Shown one piece after another: positions 1 to 6,153 of a stretch of 6,635 bases of DNA (its first letter is position 1; each line of letters opens with the position of its first letter). Position numbers and translations under genes: made by a program. The notes under the pieces were generated by a model. The model had not been told where the DNA came from. It saw nothing but the letters and a program-made list of their open reading frames with translations, and searched no databases. The stretch is taken from the NCBI GenBank assembly GCA_014305015.1, contig JACRUB010000042.1, positions 1 through 6,635 on the forward strand, written 5' to 3'. Origin of the DNA: Vulcanimicrobiota bacterium (GTDB taxonomy: Bacteria; Vulcanimicrobiota; Vulcanimicrobiia; Vulcanimicrobiales; Vulcanimicrobiaceae).

Positions 1-864
1 GATTTGCGGTCCCATCTCGAATGCACGTGTCGTATCGACATTTAAGATCGCCGGAAACTCCGACGACGATGCGACCCAAAGAGGCAGGTCAATCCACTCG
101 CCGATCTCATGCTCTTTGAGAAACGATTCATCGGCGTATCGAATATTGGGATGAACGTTGGCCACACGTGACGCTGCACGCAATACGTCGTCCAGCAGAA
201 TTGTGCGTGGCGCGCCCGTTACATTGACAGCGCCGCTGTTCTGATGTTCTACTTGCACAACGATCCATGCCGCAACATCGCGCGCGTCGATGAACTGCAC
301 GAAATACTGGGGTCCAACCGGGGCCAAGACTTCTCCGCTGCGCGCAATGCGGCACGGCCAATACGTGAATCTATCCGTTGGATCATATGGGCCAACGATG
401 AGGCCGGGACGGGCGATCAAGGTGCGTTCTCCAAAAATATCCGTGACGGCTTTCTCGCTGGCGGCTTTTAGCGGGCCATAGGTTTGCGGGGTCAGCTCGG
501 TGCGGCTTGCGCCCGCCGGCATCGAGAGTGTCGGCGTTTGCTCGTCGGCGCGTTGACCGCTCAGATCAAGGGCGGAGATGCTGGAGAGAAAGACATAGTG
601 CGCTGCCTTGTCGCGCAGGTGCGCCGCCGACGTTTCCAACTGTTTGGGAAAAAAGCCACAAGTATCGATGACCGCATCCCACGGACCATCACCAAGGCGT
701 GGAAGATCCGTGTCGCGGTCGCCGTGCACCTGCACAACCTCGCACGGAGCGTTTTCGCGATGCGTTCCGGTGTTGAAAAGCGTGACGTCGTGCCCGCGCG
801 CACGGAGTTCGTCGACGAGATGGCGGCCCAGAAAGCGCGTGCCGCCGAGAATGAGGACGTTCAC
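1..864 (-). CDS. NAD(P)-dependent epimerase/dehydratase (SDR family), 3' end outside the window
   Basis: Reading the minus strand from a GTG at 864 gives 288 uninterrupted codons to the window edge. The C-terminus is therefore missing, probably 30-60 residues judging from the usual 320-350. The N-terminus MNVLILGGTRFLG (1-13) is a Rossmann dinucleotide-binding loop. SSISA (94-98) and Tyr129-x-x-x-Lys133 match the SDR catalytic serine/tyrosine/lysine region. RPGLIVGPYDPTDRFTYW (152-169) is a stretch typical of a group annotated as NAD-dependent epimerase/dehydratase or isoflavone-reductase-like. FVQFIDARDVAAWIV (188-202) is the usual extended-SDR segment. The substrate cannot be read from the sequence. 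The GTG puts the Rossmann strand right at the N-terminus; an in-frame GTG further upstream would add a tail of no recognisable kind. No clear ribosome-binding site is visible. The gene is divergent from the methyltransferase, with 36 bp between start codons. Confidence 0.88.
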   Translation of the reverse strand, partial: MNVLILGGTRFLGRHLVDELRARGHDVTLFNTGTHRENAPCEVVQVHGDRDTDLPRLGDGPWDAVIDTCGFFPKQLETSAAHLRDKAAHYVFLSSISALDLSGQRADEQTPTLSMPAGASRTELTPQTYGPLKAASEKAVTDIFGERTLIARPGLIVGPYDPTDRFTYWPCRIARSGEVLAPVGPQYFVQFIDARDVAAWIVVQVEHQNSGAVNVTGAPRTILLDDVLRAASRVANVHPNIRYADESFLKEHEIGEWIDLPLWVASSSEFPAILNVDTTRAFEMGPQI

Positions 865-900
865 GGTGAGGGCGATTCGGCCGGTGGCTCGAATATCCTG

Positions 901-1686
901 ATGGCCATGAGTCACCCGAGCGACTTTTCGCCGACGACGCGGTTTAGCGATCGCGCCGAAGACTATGCAAAGTACCGGCCGACCTATCCGCAGGCGGCGA
1001 TCGATTGGATTATCGAGGAAATGGGACTGCCCAACACCTTGCGCATCGCGGATCTTGGCGCAGGCACAGGCATTGCGTCACGACTGTTTGCAGAGCGTGG
1101 TGCGCAAGTCGTCGCGGTGGACCCCAATCCGGAGATGCTCGCACTAGCAAAACGCCACACGCGGATTCGATTCGCAACCGGGACGGCTGAACAAACCGGT
1201 TTGCCGGCAAGCTCGTTCGACCTCGTCACGGTCTTTCAAGCTTTTCATTGGTTCAAGCCGGAGCCGACGATGGCGGAATTCCGGCGTATTCTTAAACGCC
1301 GCGGCCGGATCGCCGCCGTCGGGAATAGCCGCGATTACCAAGATGCGTTCACACTTGAGTATTCGAAACTCATAGAATCGTTTTCGGATGAAGCCAAGGC
1401 GGTCGAGCGTGGACGGGGTGTGGGTCCGGTTGCCGAGACGTTCGAGCAGGGCGGATTCGAGCGTGTGCAGCGCCGCGAGTTTCGTCATTTCCATCGGATG
1501 GACGAAGAAAGTTTTATCGGGTATGCGCGTAGCGCGTCCTATCTGCCGCGGGACGGTGCCGGCTACAACCGATTGCGCGCGGGCTTGGGAGCGATCTATG
1601 CACGCCATGCGGATACCCAGGGCTACGTGGTCTTTCCGTACCTGACTAAGGTCTTCCGAGGCGACCGCACGACCCCCCGGAAGTGA
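901..1686 (+). CDS. class I SAM-dependent methyltransferase (Methyltransf_11 type)
   Basis: This 261-residue protein should transfer a methyl group from S-adenosylmethionine to an unidentified small molecule in the cytoplasm. FSDRAEDYAKYRPTYP (15-30) is the N-terminal signature of a common methyltransferase group. IADLGAGTGIASRLF (49-63) is the glycine-rich SAM loop (motif I). VAVDPNPEML (71-80) carries the acidic residue (Asp74) that normally contacts the ribose. LPASSFDLVTVFQAFHWF (101-118) covers motif IV and the post-motif helix, with the 'AFHWF' seen in Tmt1/CRG1-like and YcgJ-like enzymes. The frame stays open upstream to 484, but that part is antisense to the epimerase and looks nothing like a protein domain, so the start is placed at ATG 901 (ATG 907 is an equal alternative). 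No strong Shine-Dalgarno precedes either. It is the first gene of a tight plus-strand cluster, 30 bp before the SRPBCC gene. Confidence 0.88.
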   Translation: MAMSHPSDFSPTTRFSDRAEDYAKYRPTYPQAAIDWIIEEMGLPNTLRIADLGAGTGIASRLFAERGAQVVAVDPNPEMLALAKRHTRIRFATGTAEQTGLPASSFDLVTVFQAFHWFKPEPTMAEFRRILKRRGRIAAVGNSRDYQDAFTLEYSKLIESFSDEAKAVERGRGVGPVAETFEQGGFERVQRREFRHFHRMDEESFIGYARSASYLPRDGAGYNRLRAGLGAIYARHADTQGYVVFPYLTKVFRGDRTTPRK

Positions 1687-1716
1687 CCCCGCATGATTTA
1701 GGCGAATGGGCATCCC

Positions 1717-2142
1717 ATGCCGATTCCTTTACATGAAAAGCGCGCGCGCACGTATTCCGGGACCAAGCGCCGGATATTCCAGCTTTTGGTCGATATGGGC
1801 ACGTCGAACGATATCATCTGGCCGTTCGCCGCGCAGCCCTTCATGCGTTCGCCCGGTCCATTGCTCCCGGGCAAGACCGAGGAATGGCATCACGGCTTCC
1901 ACGCGATCCTTGAAGAAGTCGTGCCTGAAGAAAAGATCGTCTGGCGCATCCAGAACGACGGCATGGACGGTACGCACGGCTTCTATCTCTCGACCGAAGG
2001 CAAGCTGACAACGCTCGAGCATCGTATCGATACCGATTTGAGCGACACCGAAGGCCGTCTGCTGTGGCGCCGGCTTGAAGATGCAAATGAGCGTTCGACC
2101 GAAGCACTCTTCGATAAAATTGCGCGGGTGCTCAAGCGTTAG
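1717..2142 (+). CDS. START/SRPBCC-fold protein (AHSA1 or polyketide-cyclase-like)
   Basis: This 141-residue protein has the size and pattern of a single SRPBCC (helix-grip, ligand-pocket) domain. Supporting stretches are DIIWPFAAQPFM (32-43), the central GFHAILEEVVPEEKIVWRI (60-78), and a C-terminal amphipathic helix LLWRRLEDANERSTEALFDKI from about 116 on. Members bind hydrophobic ligands, act as small cyclases or stress proteins, or resemble the Hsp90 co-chaperone Aha1; nothing here picks one role. An in-frame TAG at 1699-1701 forces the start to ATG 1717. An ATG at 1706 is in another frame. Only a weak purine stretch precedes the start. It sits 30 bp after the methyltransferase and 10 bp before the glutaryl-CoA dehydrogenase, so shared transcription is likely, but a functional link is inference. 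Confidence 0.85.
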   Translation: MPIPLHEKRARTYSGTKRRIFQLLVDMGTSNDIIWPFAAQPFMRSPGPLLPGKTEEWHHGFHAILEEVVPEEKIVWRIQNDGMDGTHGFYLSTEGKLTTLEHRIDTDLSDTEGRLLWRRLEDANERSTEALFDKIARVLKR

Positions 2143-2152
2143 CGTGGCGACC

Positions 2153-3334
2153 ATGGCGAAGGAAAAGACGAAGAAGCCAAGCGCGCTCGATTTCCTCGAC
2201 ATCGATGCGTTGCTTAATGAAGAAGAACGCCTGATACGCGATACGGTACGTTCCTTTGTGCGCAACCGGATTCTTCCGAATATTGCCGAGTGGTTTGAAG
2301 AAGGCGTGCTGCCGAAAGCGCTGGCAAGAGAGCTCGGCGATCTCGGCCTGCTCGGCATGCACTTGCAAGGCTACGGCTGTCCGGGTACGAGTGCTGTCGC
2401 GTACGGCCTTGCCTGTATGGAATTGGAAGCCGGCGATAGCGGAATCCGCTCCTTCGCATCCGTGCAAGGATCGCTTGCGATGTTTGCGATTCATCATTGG
2501 GGCAGCGACGAACAAAGAAATACGTGGCTGCCGCGCATGGCGGCGGGAGATGCTATCGGTTGTTTCGGTTTAACCGAACCGGATTTTGGAAGCAATCCGA
2601 GCGGCATGCGCGCCAATGCTCGGCGGGACGGCTCCGACTGGATTCTCAACGGCACCAAGATGTGGATTACGAACGGCGGCATCGCGGACGTCGCGGTTGT
2701 CTGGGCGCAAACCGACGAAGGCATTCGCGGCTTCTGCGTTCCTACGAATATCAAAGGTTTCTCGACAACGAATATCGAGAAAAAACTCTCGTTGCGAGCT
2801 TCCGTAACCTCCGAGCTCATCATGCACGATTGCCGCCTGCCCGCGGGCGCTGTGTTTCCCGAAGCTCGCGGCCTTAAGGGGCCACTCGCGTGTCTGAATG
2901 AAGCACGGTACGGAATTATTTGGGGCACGATGGGTGCCGCTCGCGCGTGCTACGAGTCGGCACTCGAGTATTCAAAGAATCGCGAGCAATTTGGCAAACC
3001 GATCGCGGCCTTTCAGTTGACGCAAGAAAAACTCGTCAACATGCTGCTTGAGCTCAACAAGGGGACATTGCTGGCCTTGCACATCGGCCGCATGAAAGAT
3101 GCACACACTGCTGCTCCCGAGCATGTGAGCTTCGGCAAGCTCAACAACGTGCGCGAGGCGCTGCAGATTGCACGAGATGCGCGATCGATTTTGGGCGCCA
3201 ATGGCGTGACGCTCGAGTATCCTGTCATCCGCCACATGAACAATCTCGAGTCGGTCCTCACCTACGAAGGCACGAGCGAAGTGCACACGCTCATTCTCGG
3301 CGAAGCAATAACGGGCATCCCAGCGTTCTCATAG
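2153..3334 (+). CDS. gcdH: glutaryl-CoA dehydrogenase (acyl-CoA dehydrogenase family)
   Basis: This cytoplasmic flavoenzyme of 393 residues is expected to oxidise and decarboxylate glutaryl-CoA to crotonyl-CoA, passing electrons to electron-transfer flavoprotein in lysine, tryptophan and aromatic catabolism. The whole protein follows the GCDH pattern: GYGCPGTSAVAYGL (73-86), IRSFASVQGSL (98-108), CFGLTEPDFGSNPS (137-150), LNGTKMWITNG (165-175), KLSLRAS (211-217), ARYGIIWGTMGA (251-262), and the C-terminal YEGTSEVHTLILG then AITGIPAF. Glu372 in YEGT is the catalytic base position. Arg99 and Ser103 align with the human GCDH residues (Arg94, Ser98) that hold the glutarate carboxylate, which separates this enzyme from ordinary straight-chain acyl-CoA dehydrogenases. 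The start is ATG 2153 because the open frame upstream of it overlaps the SRPBCC gene and reads as non-protein. GTG 2144, one base after the SRPBCC stop, is the alternative. Neither start has a clear Shine-Dalgarno. Confidence 0.94.
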   Translation: MAKEKTKKPSALDFLDIDALLNEEERLIRDTVRSFVRNRILPNIAEWFEEGVLPKALARELGDLGLLGMHLQGYGCPGTSAVAYGLACMELEAGDSGIRSFASVQGSLAMFAIHHWGSDEQRNTWLPRMAAGDAIGCFGLTEPDFGSNPSGMRANARRDGSDWILNGTKMWITNGGIADVAVVWAQTDEGIRGFCVPTNIKGFSTTNIEKKLSLRASVTSELIMHDCRLPAGAVFPEARGLKGPLACLNEARYGIIWGTMGAARACYESALEYSKNREQFGKPIAAFQLTQEKLVNMLLELNKGTLLALHIGRMKDAHTAAPEHVSFGKLNNVREALQIARDARSILGANGVTLEYPVIRHMNNLESVLTYEGTSEVHTLILGEAITGIPAFS

Positions 3335-3355
3335 CCTCGAAGGCGAAGCTTGTCG

Positions 3356-3377
3356 AAGCGCACACGAGCTTGCGCTT
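3356..3377. repeat. small hairpin after gcdH
   Basis: AAGCGC (3356-3361) can pair with GCGCTT (3372-3377) across a 10-nt loop. No run of T follows, so it is not a convincing intrinsic terminator. It lies in the 102 bp between the glutaryl-CoA dehydrogenase stop and the RidA start. It directly adjoins the core GCTTGTCGAAG (3348-3358), which resembles dispersed intergenic repeats seen in several environmental bacteria. Confidence 0.4.
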
Positions 3378-3436
3378 AGTCATTCCGTTGGCTCTCCGAA
3401 CATAGACCGTACTCGAAAGGTAATGAAGATCAAACA

Positions 3437-3817
3437 ATGCCCAGGCAAATCGTGTTTACTCCAAAAGCGGCAAAGCCACCAGCGACGTATAGTCAAGCCG
3501 TCAAGGCCGCCGGATTGGTGTTTGTATCAGGAACGGCACCCCATGATCCCGTAACTGGCACAGTTAAGGGGGTTACGATTCAGGAGCAAACCCGGCAGTG
3601 CCTTACAAACCTCGCCGCAATTCTCGAGGAAGCCGGGAGCTCGCTCGACAAAATCGTCAGCGCGACGGTCGTGCTGGCCGATGAAGACGATTTCCCAGGC
3701 ATGAACGAGGAATGGTTACAGTGGTTTCCCATCGACCCACCGGCTCGGCAAGGAGCGAAGCTGCCCGCCGAGATTCCGGGGCTCAAAGTGTCAATTGCCG
3801 CAATCGCAGAAGCCTAA
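3437..3817 (+). CDS. RidA-family protein (Rid/YjgF/YER057c/UK114)
   Basis: This is a 126-residue, single-domain protein of the trimeric Rid fold. Classical RidA hydrolyses reactive enamine/imine intermediates released by PLP enzymes such as threonine dehydratase. Visible family features are ATYSQAVKAAGLVFVSG (16-32, with Tyr18 and Ser31 at the usual pocket positions), IQEQTRQCLTNLAAILEEAG (48-67), VVLADEDDFPGMNEEW (78-93) and PPARQGA (101-107), where Arg104 matches the catalytic arginine. The C-terminal IEAIA motif reads IAAIA, so the glutamate thought to assist catalysis is Ala121. This may mark a Rid subgroup other than archetypal RidA. ATG 3437 has only weak purine-rich sequence upstream (AAAGG at 3416-3420, GAAG at 3425-3428). 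The 102-bp gap from gcdH allows either readthrough or its own promoter. Confidence 0.9.
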   Translation: MPRQIVFTPKAAKPPATYSQAVKAAGLVFVSGTAPHDPVTGTVKGVTIQEQTRQCLTNLAAILEEAGSSLDKIVSATVVLADEDDFPGMNEEWLQWFPIDPPARQGAKLPAEIPGLKVSIAAIAEA

Positions 3818-3827
3818 GAACTCGCGT

Positions 3828-3890
3828 TTTAGCGAATGCCTACGAACGTACAGCCCGGCGGAAAGCAATCAGCCGTTCGACCTCGCTAAA
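3828..3890. repeat. spaced 8-bp inverted repeat downstream of the RidA gene
   Basis: TTTAGCGA (3828-3835) is the exact reverse complement of TCGCTAAA (3883-3890), with 47 bases between. The right arm overlaps a second small hairpin, CGCTA (3884-3888) with TAGCG (3896-3900). The arms lie just after the RidA stop codon. There is no T-tract, and an 8-bp match at this spacing can arise by chance. Confidence 0.3.
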
Positions 3891-3923
3891 TCCACTAGCG
3901 GCCGACCCGGAAGCTCACACCAA

Positions 3924-3994
3924 GTGACCAATGACCTCAGTACTCGCCCGCTTATCGAAAAGCTGGGCGTGAAGCTTGGTGACCATGTCTGGTC
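3924..3994 (+). pseudogene. probable truncated 5' end of a DUF3052-like gene
   Basis: From GTG 3924 the plus strand reads VTNDLSTRPLIEKLGVKLGD, then HVWSLR. The block RPLIEKLGVKLGDHV looks like the conserved N-terminus of DUF3052-type proteins, which typically begin with a short leader and then 'KLGIKPGxRV'. A GGAAG (3909-3913) lies 10 bases upstream of the GTG. The resemblance stops at about 3990, where a family member should continue for over 100 residues. Instead the frame runs antisense into the end of the acetyltransferase and stops at 4094. I read this as the remnant of a gene whose 3' part was deleted. It could be a chance likeness, because the matching stretch is only about 15-20 residues. 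The family identification is from memory of the motif, not a search. Confidence 0.4.
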
Positions 3995-3995
3995 A
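3980..3995. repeat. 6-bp perfect stem-loop between convergent genes
   Basis: TGACCA (3980-3985) pairs with TGGTCA (3990-3995) around a TGTC loop, and G-T wobbles can extend it by two pairs. It lies 12 bases beyond the stop codon of the acetyltransferase (minus strand) and at the point where the DUF3052-like resemblance ends. No T-tract is present on either strand, so a factor-independent terminator is doubtful; a mark of a past deletion is equally possible. Confidence 0.4.
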
Positions 3996-4006
3996 TTACG
4001 CTCGCG

Positions 4007-4456
4007 TTACGTGTTTAGGGTCTTTCGAAAAGTGATAAGGCGGTCGCCTTCGACGAATCCAAGTTTGGTGTGGGCGGCGGGGCTAATCGGATAATCGTCG
4101 GTCGTATCGGAAGTCAGTTCATGATAGCCATTCGCGAGTGCCCACTGCTCGGCAGCCTGCATGAGTGCGCCGCCGACGCCGGTGCGGCGTGCATCTTCTG
4201 AAACAAACCATCCTTCGATGTGCGGTACAGGCGAGGATTCCGCCCCTTCCGCGTATGCCCTCAAATTGAGTTCCAGGAATCCGAGAGGCGTCTCATTGTC
4301 TTCGGCAATGAAGGCCGCTGTTATAAAATCGCTCCCGCCCTCGAAGTAATCCTCAAGAGATTCAAGTTGCTCCGCGCGATCTGCATCCGGCCACAGCTCT
4401 AACTGCATTGCTACCCATGTCTCGAGATCGCGGCGCTCCATGGGGCGGACGTTCAT
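4007..4456 (-). CDS. GNAT acetyltransferase, aminoglycoside 6'-N-acetyltransferase-like
   Basis: This 149-residue GNAT-fold protein should transfer acetyl from acetyl-CoA to an amine. The domain spans the whole chain: MNVRPMERRDLETWVAM at the N-terminus, the central ESSPVPHIEGWFV (73-85), the acetyl-CoA pyrophosphate loop RRTGVGG (90-96), AAEQWALANGYHELTSDT (101-118), and SPAAHTKLGFVEGDRLITFRK (125-145). The run 'SPV..(I/L)EG' followed by 'SD...D..IS..AH..LGF.E' is the pattern of the AAC(6')-I enzymes that modify aminoglycosides. Many chromosomal proteins of this type are environmental homologues whose natural substrate is unknown, so resistance activity is not claimed. ATG 4456 lies 4 bp after the stop of the binding lipoprotein gene, so the two are almost certainly co-transcribed and perhaps translationally coupled; no separate Shine-Dalgarno is obvious. 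Confidence 0.87.
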   Translation of the reverse strand: MNVRPMERRDLETWVAMQLELWPDADRAEQLESLEDYFEGGSDFITAAFIAEDNETPLGFLELNLRAYAEGAESSPVPHIEGWFVSEDARRTGVGGALMQAAEQWALANGYHELTSDTTDDYPISPAAHTKLGFVEGDRLITFRKTLNT

Positions 4457-4460
4457 CCCG

Positions 4461-6068
4461 TTAAGGGGTCCATGAAGAGGCGTCCCAAAATGGGCTTGCC
4501 GGGGAGAACGTTTGGTGCTTGATCCATTTCGGAAACGCGCTAACCTGGACGATCTGGTAAATCAACAGCATCGGCAAATCTCGGCTGACGATCGATTGTA
4601 TTTGATTGTAGGCAAGCTGGCGCTGAGCGCGATCGAAAGTTGAGACGCTGCGCGCGAGTGCGGCGTCCATCTCTTTACTGCAGTAACGCGGTTTGTTGAA
4701 TCCAGCCGGCGGAACGCGATCGCATGCGAATTGATCCGTAACGTCCGGATCGAGTCCCGGCAGAAATGGATATTGCGCGATCCCGAATTTACCGCTGTAC
4801 ACCGGCCCGCCAAGAGCGGGCGGAGCAGCAAATTTTTCAATAACAAATTCCTTGAGCGTCACGTTGGCGCCGATTGTCTTTTCGTACTGCTGAACGGAGT
4901 TCGCAATGATCGCGTACGACTGACTGCCCTTTTCCGAAATGAGGAGCACATCGAGCGGCTTACCGTTCTTACTGCGCATCCCATCCGCGCCAACTTTCCA
5001 CCCGGCTTGATCGAGCAGCGCGCGTGCACCGGCAGGGTCGTACGGCGGCATCTTGAGAGCCGCCGGATTATACGCCCACTTGAAGAGGCCGCGTCCCGCA
5101 TTACTTGCGGAATACACATTCTGCGAGGCTTTTGCAACCATCGGCGCGATATCGATCGCCATCGAGAGCGCGCGGCGAACGCGCACATCGCCGGTTACCG
5201 GATCCTGCATATTGAAAATGAGTGCGCCTTGTCCATCGATCGGCGTAAACGTGAGGGCCACGGAATCGATCGCTCGAAGCTGAGGCACGACGGACGGATC
5301 AGTGTTGAAAACGGCATCGACGTCGTGGCTCGCTAGACGGTTGACCATCGCGTTGTAATCCGGGGTGAAGCGTAACTCGATGCGCCCGATGCGCGGTCTC
5401 CCTTTCCAGTACGACTTGTTTGCTTGCAACACAACTCGATCGCCCCGGCGCCATTCAACGACGGTATAGGGGCCCGAGCCGATTGGGTGACTGCTAAAAT
5501 CGATTTGATTGACGTCGGGATATTTTACGAGAACGTGTTTTGGCATCACGGGATAGACATTGCCGGGCGCGCAGAACATCACGAGGAACGGCGCCCATGG
5601 ACGCTTGAGCACGACCTCGACGCTATAACGGTCGCGCGCCTTGAGCGTTTGGATTTGATCGTATCCGAGACGGCTTTGAATGAGATTTTTAGGATTGTTC
5701 ACCGCGCTCGCCGTAAAGACAACGTCGTCGGCCGTCAGCTCGACGCCGTCGGAGAATTTTACTCCGTGACGCAAGTGGTAGGTGATGTGCCGCTGATCTG
5801 CGCTAATGCCGCCGTTGCTCAAGCTTGGAACTTCGGTCGCGATACCCGGCACGAGTTGCCCGCGATCGTCTATCTTTAGAAGATAGTCATAGATGAGATA
5901 GGCGGACTCAAGCCCGACCGTTCCATTGAGCAGAAGCGGATCGAGCGAAGCGGGTTCTTGTAGCTGCGCGATGCGCAGGACCGAGCCCGGCGTAGCCGTC
6001 GAACCGGTTTGGACGGACGTGCACGAACCCAGGACGAGGAGCGCGGCCAACACGCTTAAACGAAGCAT
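4461..6068 (-). CDS. peptide/dipeptide ABC transporter substrate-binding lipoprotein (SBP family 5)
   Basis: This 535-residue protein is an extracytoplasmic solute-binding protein of the oligopeptide/dipeptide/nickel (DppA/OppA) class. Residues 1-15 form a short hydrophobic signal ending in the lipobox L13-G-S-C16, so Cys16 is the likely lipidated N-terminus. The mature part follows the family: QLQEPASLDPL (35-45), HITYHLRHGVKFSDGVELTADDVVF (94-118, the family signature region), HPIGSGPYTVVEW (194-206), DVRVRRALSMAID (294-306), and DPAGARALLDQAGW further on. It is full length with no frameshift. The ligand cannot be told from sequence; the family binds peptides but also metals, opines and antibiotics. 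An in-frame TAA six codons upstream supports ATG 6068. No permease or ATPase gene is in view, so it may be an orphan binding protein. The acetyltransferase gene follows 4 bp after its stop. Confidence 0.93.
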   Translation of the reverse strand: MLRLSVLAALLVLGSCTSVQTGSTATPGSVLRIAQLQEPASLDPLLLNGTVGLESAYLIYDYLLKIDDRGQLVPGIATEVPSLSNGGISADQRHITYHLRHGVKFSDGVELTADDVVFTASAVNNPKNLIQSRLGYDQIQTLKARDRYSVEVVLKRPWAPFLVMFCAPGNVYPVMPKHVLVKYPDVNQIDFSSHPIGSGPYTVVEWRRGDRVVLQANKSYWKGRPRIGRIELRFTPDYNAMVNRLASHDVDAVFNTDPSVVPQLRAIDSVALTFTPIDGQGALIFNMQDPVTGDVRVRRALSMAIDIAPMVAKASQNVYSASNAGRGLFKWAYNPAALKMPPYDPAGARALLDQAGWKVGADGMRSKNGKPLDVLLISEKGSQSYAIIANSVQQYEKTIGANVTLKEFVIEKFAAPPALGGPVYSGKFGIAQYPFLPGLDPDVTDQFACDRVPPAGFNKPRYCSKEMDAALARSVSTFDRAQRQLAYNQIQSIVSRDLPMLLIYQIVQVSAFPKWIKHQTFSPASPFWDASSWTP

Positions 6069-6080
6069 CCCCAGAAGATT

Positions 6081-6090
6081 CGGTTAACCG
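6081..6090. promoter_or_regulatory. perfect 10-bp palindrome in a divergent promoter region (possible operator)
   Basis: CGGTTAACCG is its own reverse complement. It sits in the 85 bp between the divergent starts of the binding lipoprotein (6068, minus) and the secreted histidine-rich protein (6154, plus), 12 bases upstream of the former. The place suits a dimeric regulator, but it is short, has no second copy in the window and may be chance. I could not assign a confident -35/-10 pair on either strand here. Confidence 0.3.
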
Positions 6091-6140
6091 GACGCATGCC
6101 CCGGCTGAAGTATGGCGAAATGAGCTGCCATTCACTTGCT

Positions 6141-6147
6141 AGGAGGT
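6141..6147 (+). promoter_or_regulatory. strong Shine-Dalgarno that fixes a TTG start
   Basis: AGGAGGT lies 7 bases before a TTG at 6154. The open frame begins earlier at TTG 6136, but that start would place the Shine-Dalgarno inside the coding region, so 6154 is chosen. It is the only near-perfect Shine-Dalgarno in front of a gene in this window. Confidence 0.85.
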
Positions 6148-6153
6148 AGCATT

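Noticed and set aside
484..900. Open frame extending the methyltransferase 139 codons upstream
   Set aside because: It is antisense to the clear SDR epimerase, is rich in Arg/Ala with no domain pattern, and the methyltransferase fold signature starts only after 901.
1144..1713. 189-codon minus-strand open frame
   Set aside because: It is antisense to the SAM methyltransferase, whose motifs are intact on the plus strand.
2075..2152. N-terminal extension of glutaryl-CoA dehydrogenase from ATG 2075
   Set aside because: It would overlap the end of the SRPBCC gene by 68 bases, and the extra residues do not resemble the family, which starts near MAKEKTKKPS.
1729..2358. 209-codon minus-strand open frame
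   Set aside because: It is antisense across both the SRPBCC gene and the start of glutaryl-CoA dehydrogenase and has low-complexity Arg/Ser composition.
3712..3927. 71-codon plus-strand open frame overlapping the RidA gene end
   Set aside because: It is out of frame with the RidA gene, Arg/Ala/Ser-rich and without a domain pattern.
4731..5336. 201-codon plus-strand open frame
   Set aside because: It lies wholly antisense to the well-supported binding lipoprotein and has no family pattern, so it is a codon-bias shadow.
5424..5879. 151-codon plus-strand open frame
   Set aside because: It is antisense to the binding lipoprotein, shows no recognisable motif and has no Shine-Dalgarno.
6136..6153. 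Earlier TTG start for the secreted protein
   Set aside because: The AGGAGGT at 6141-6147 would be inside the gene, whereas TTG 6154 sits at ideal distance from it and begins directly at the signal peptide.
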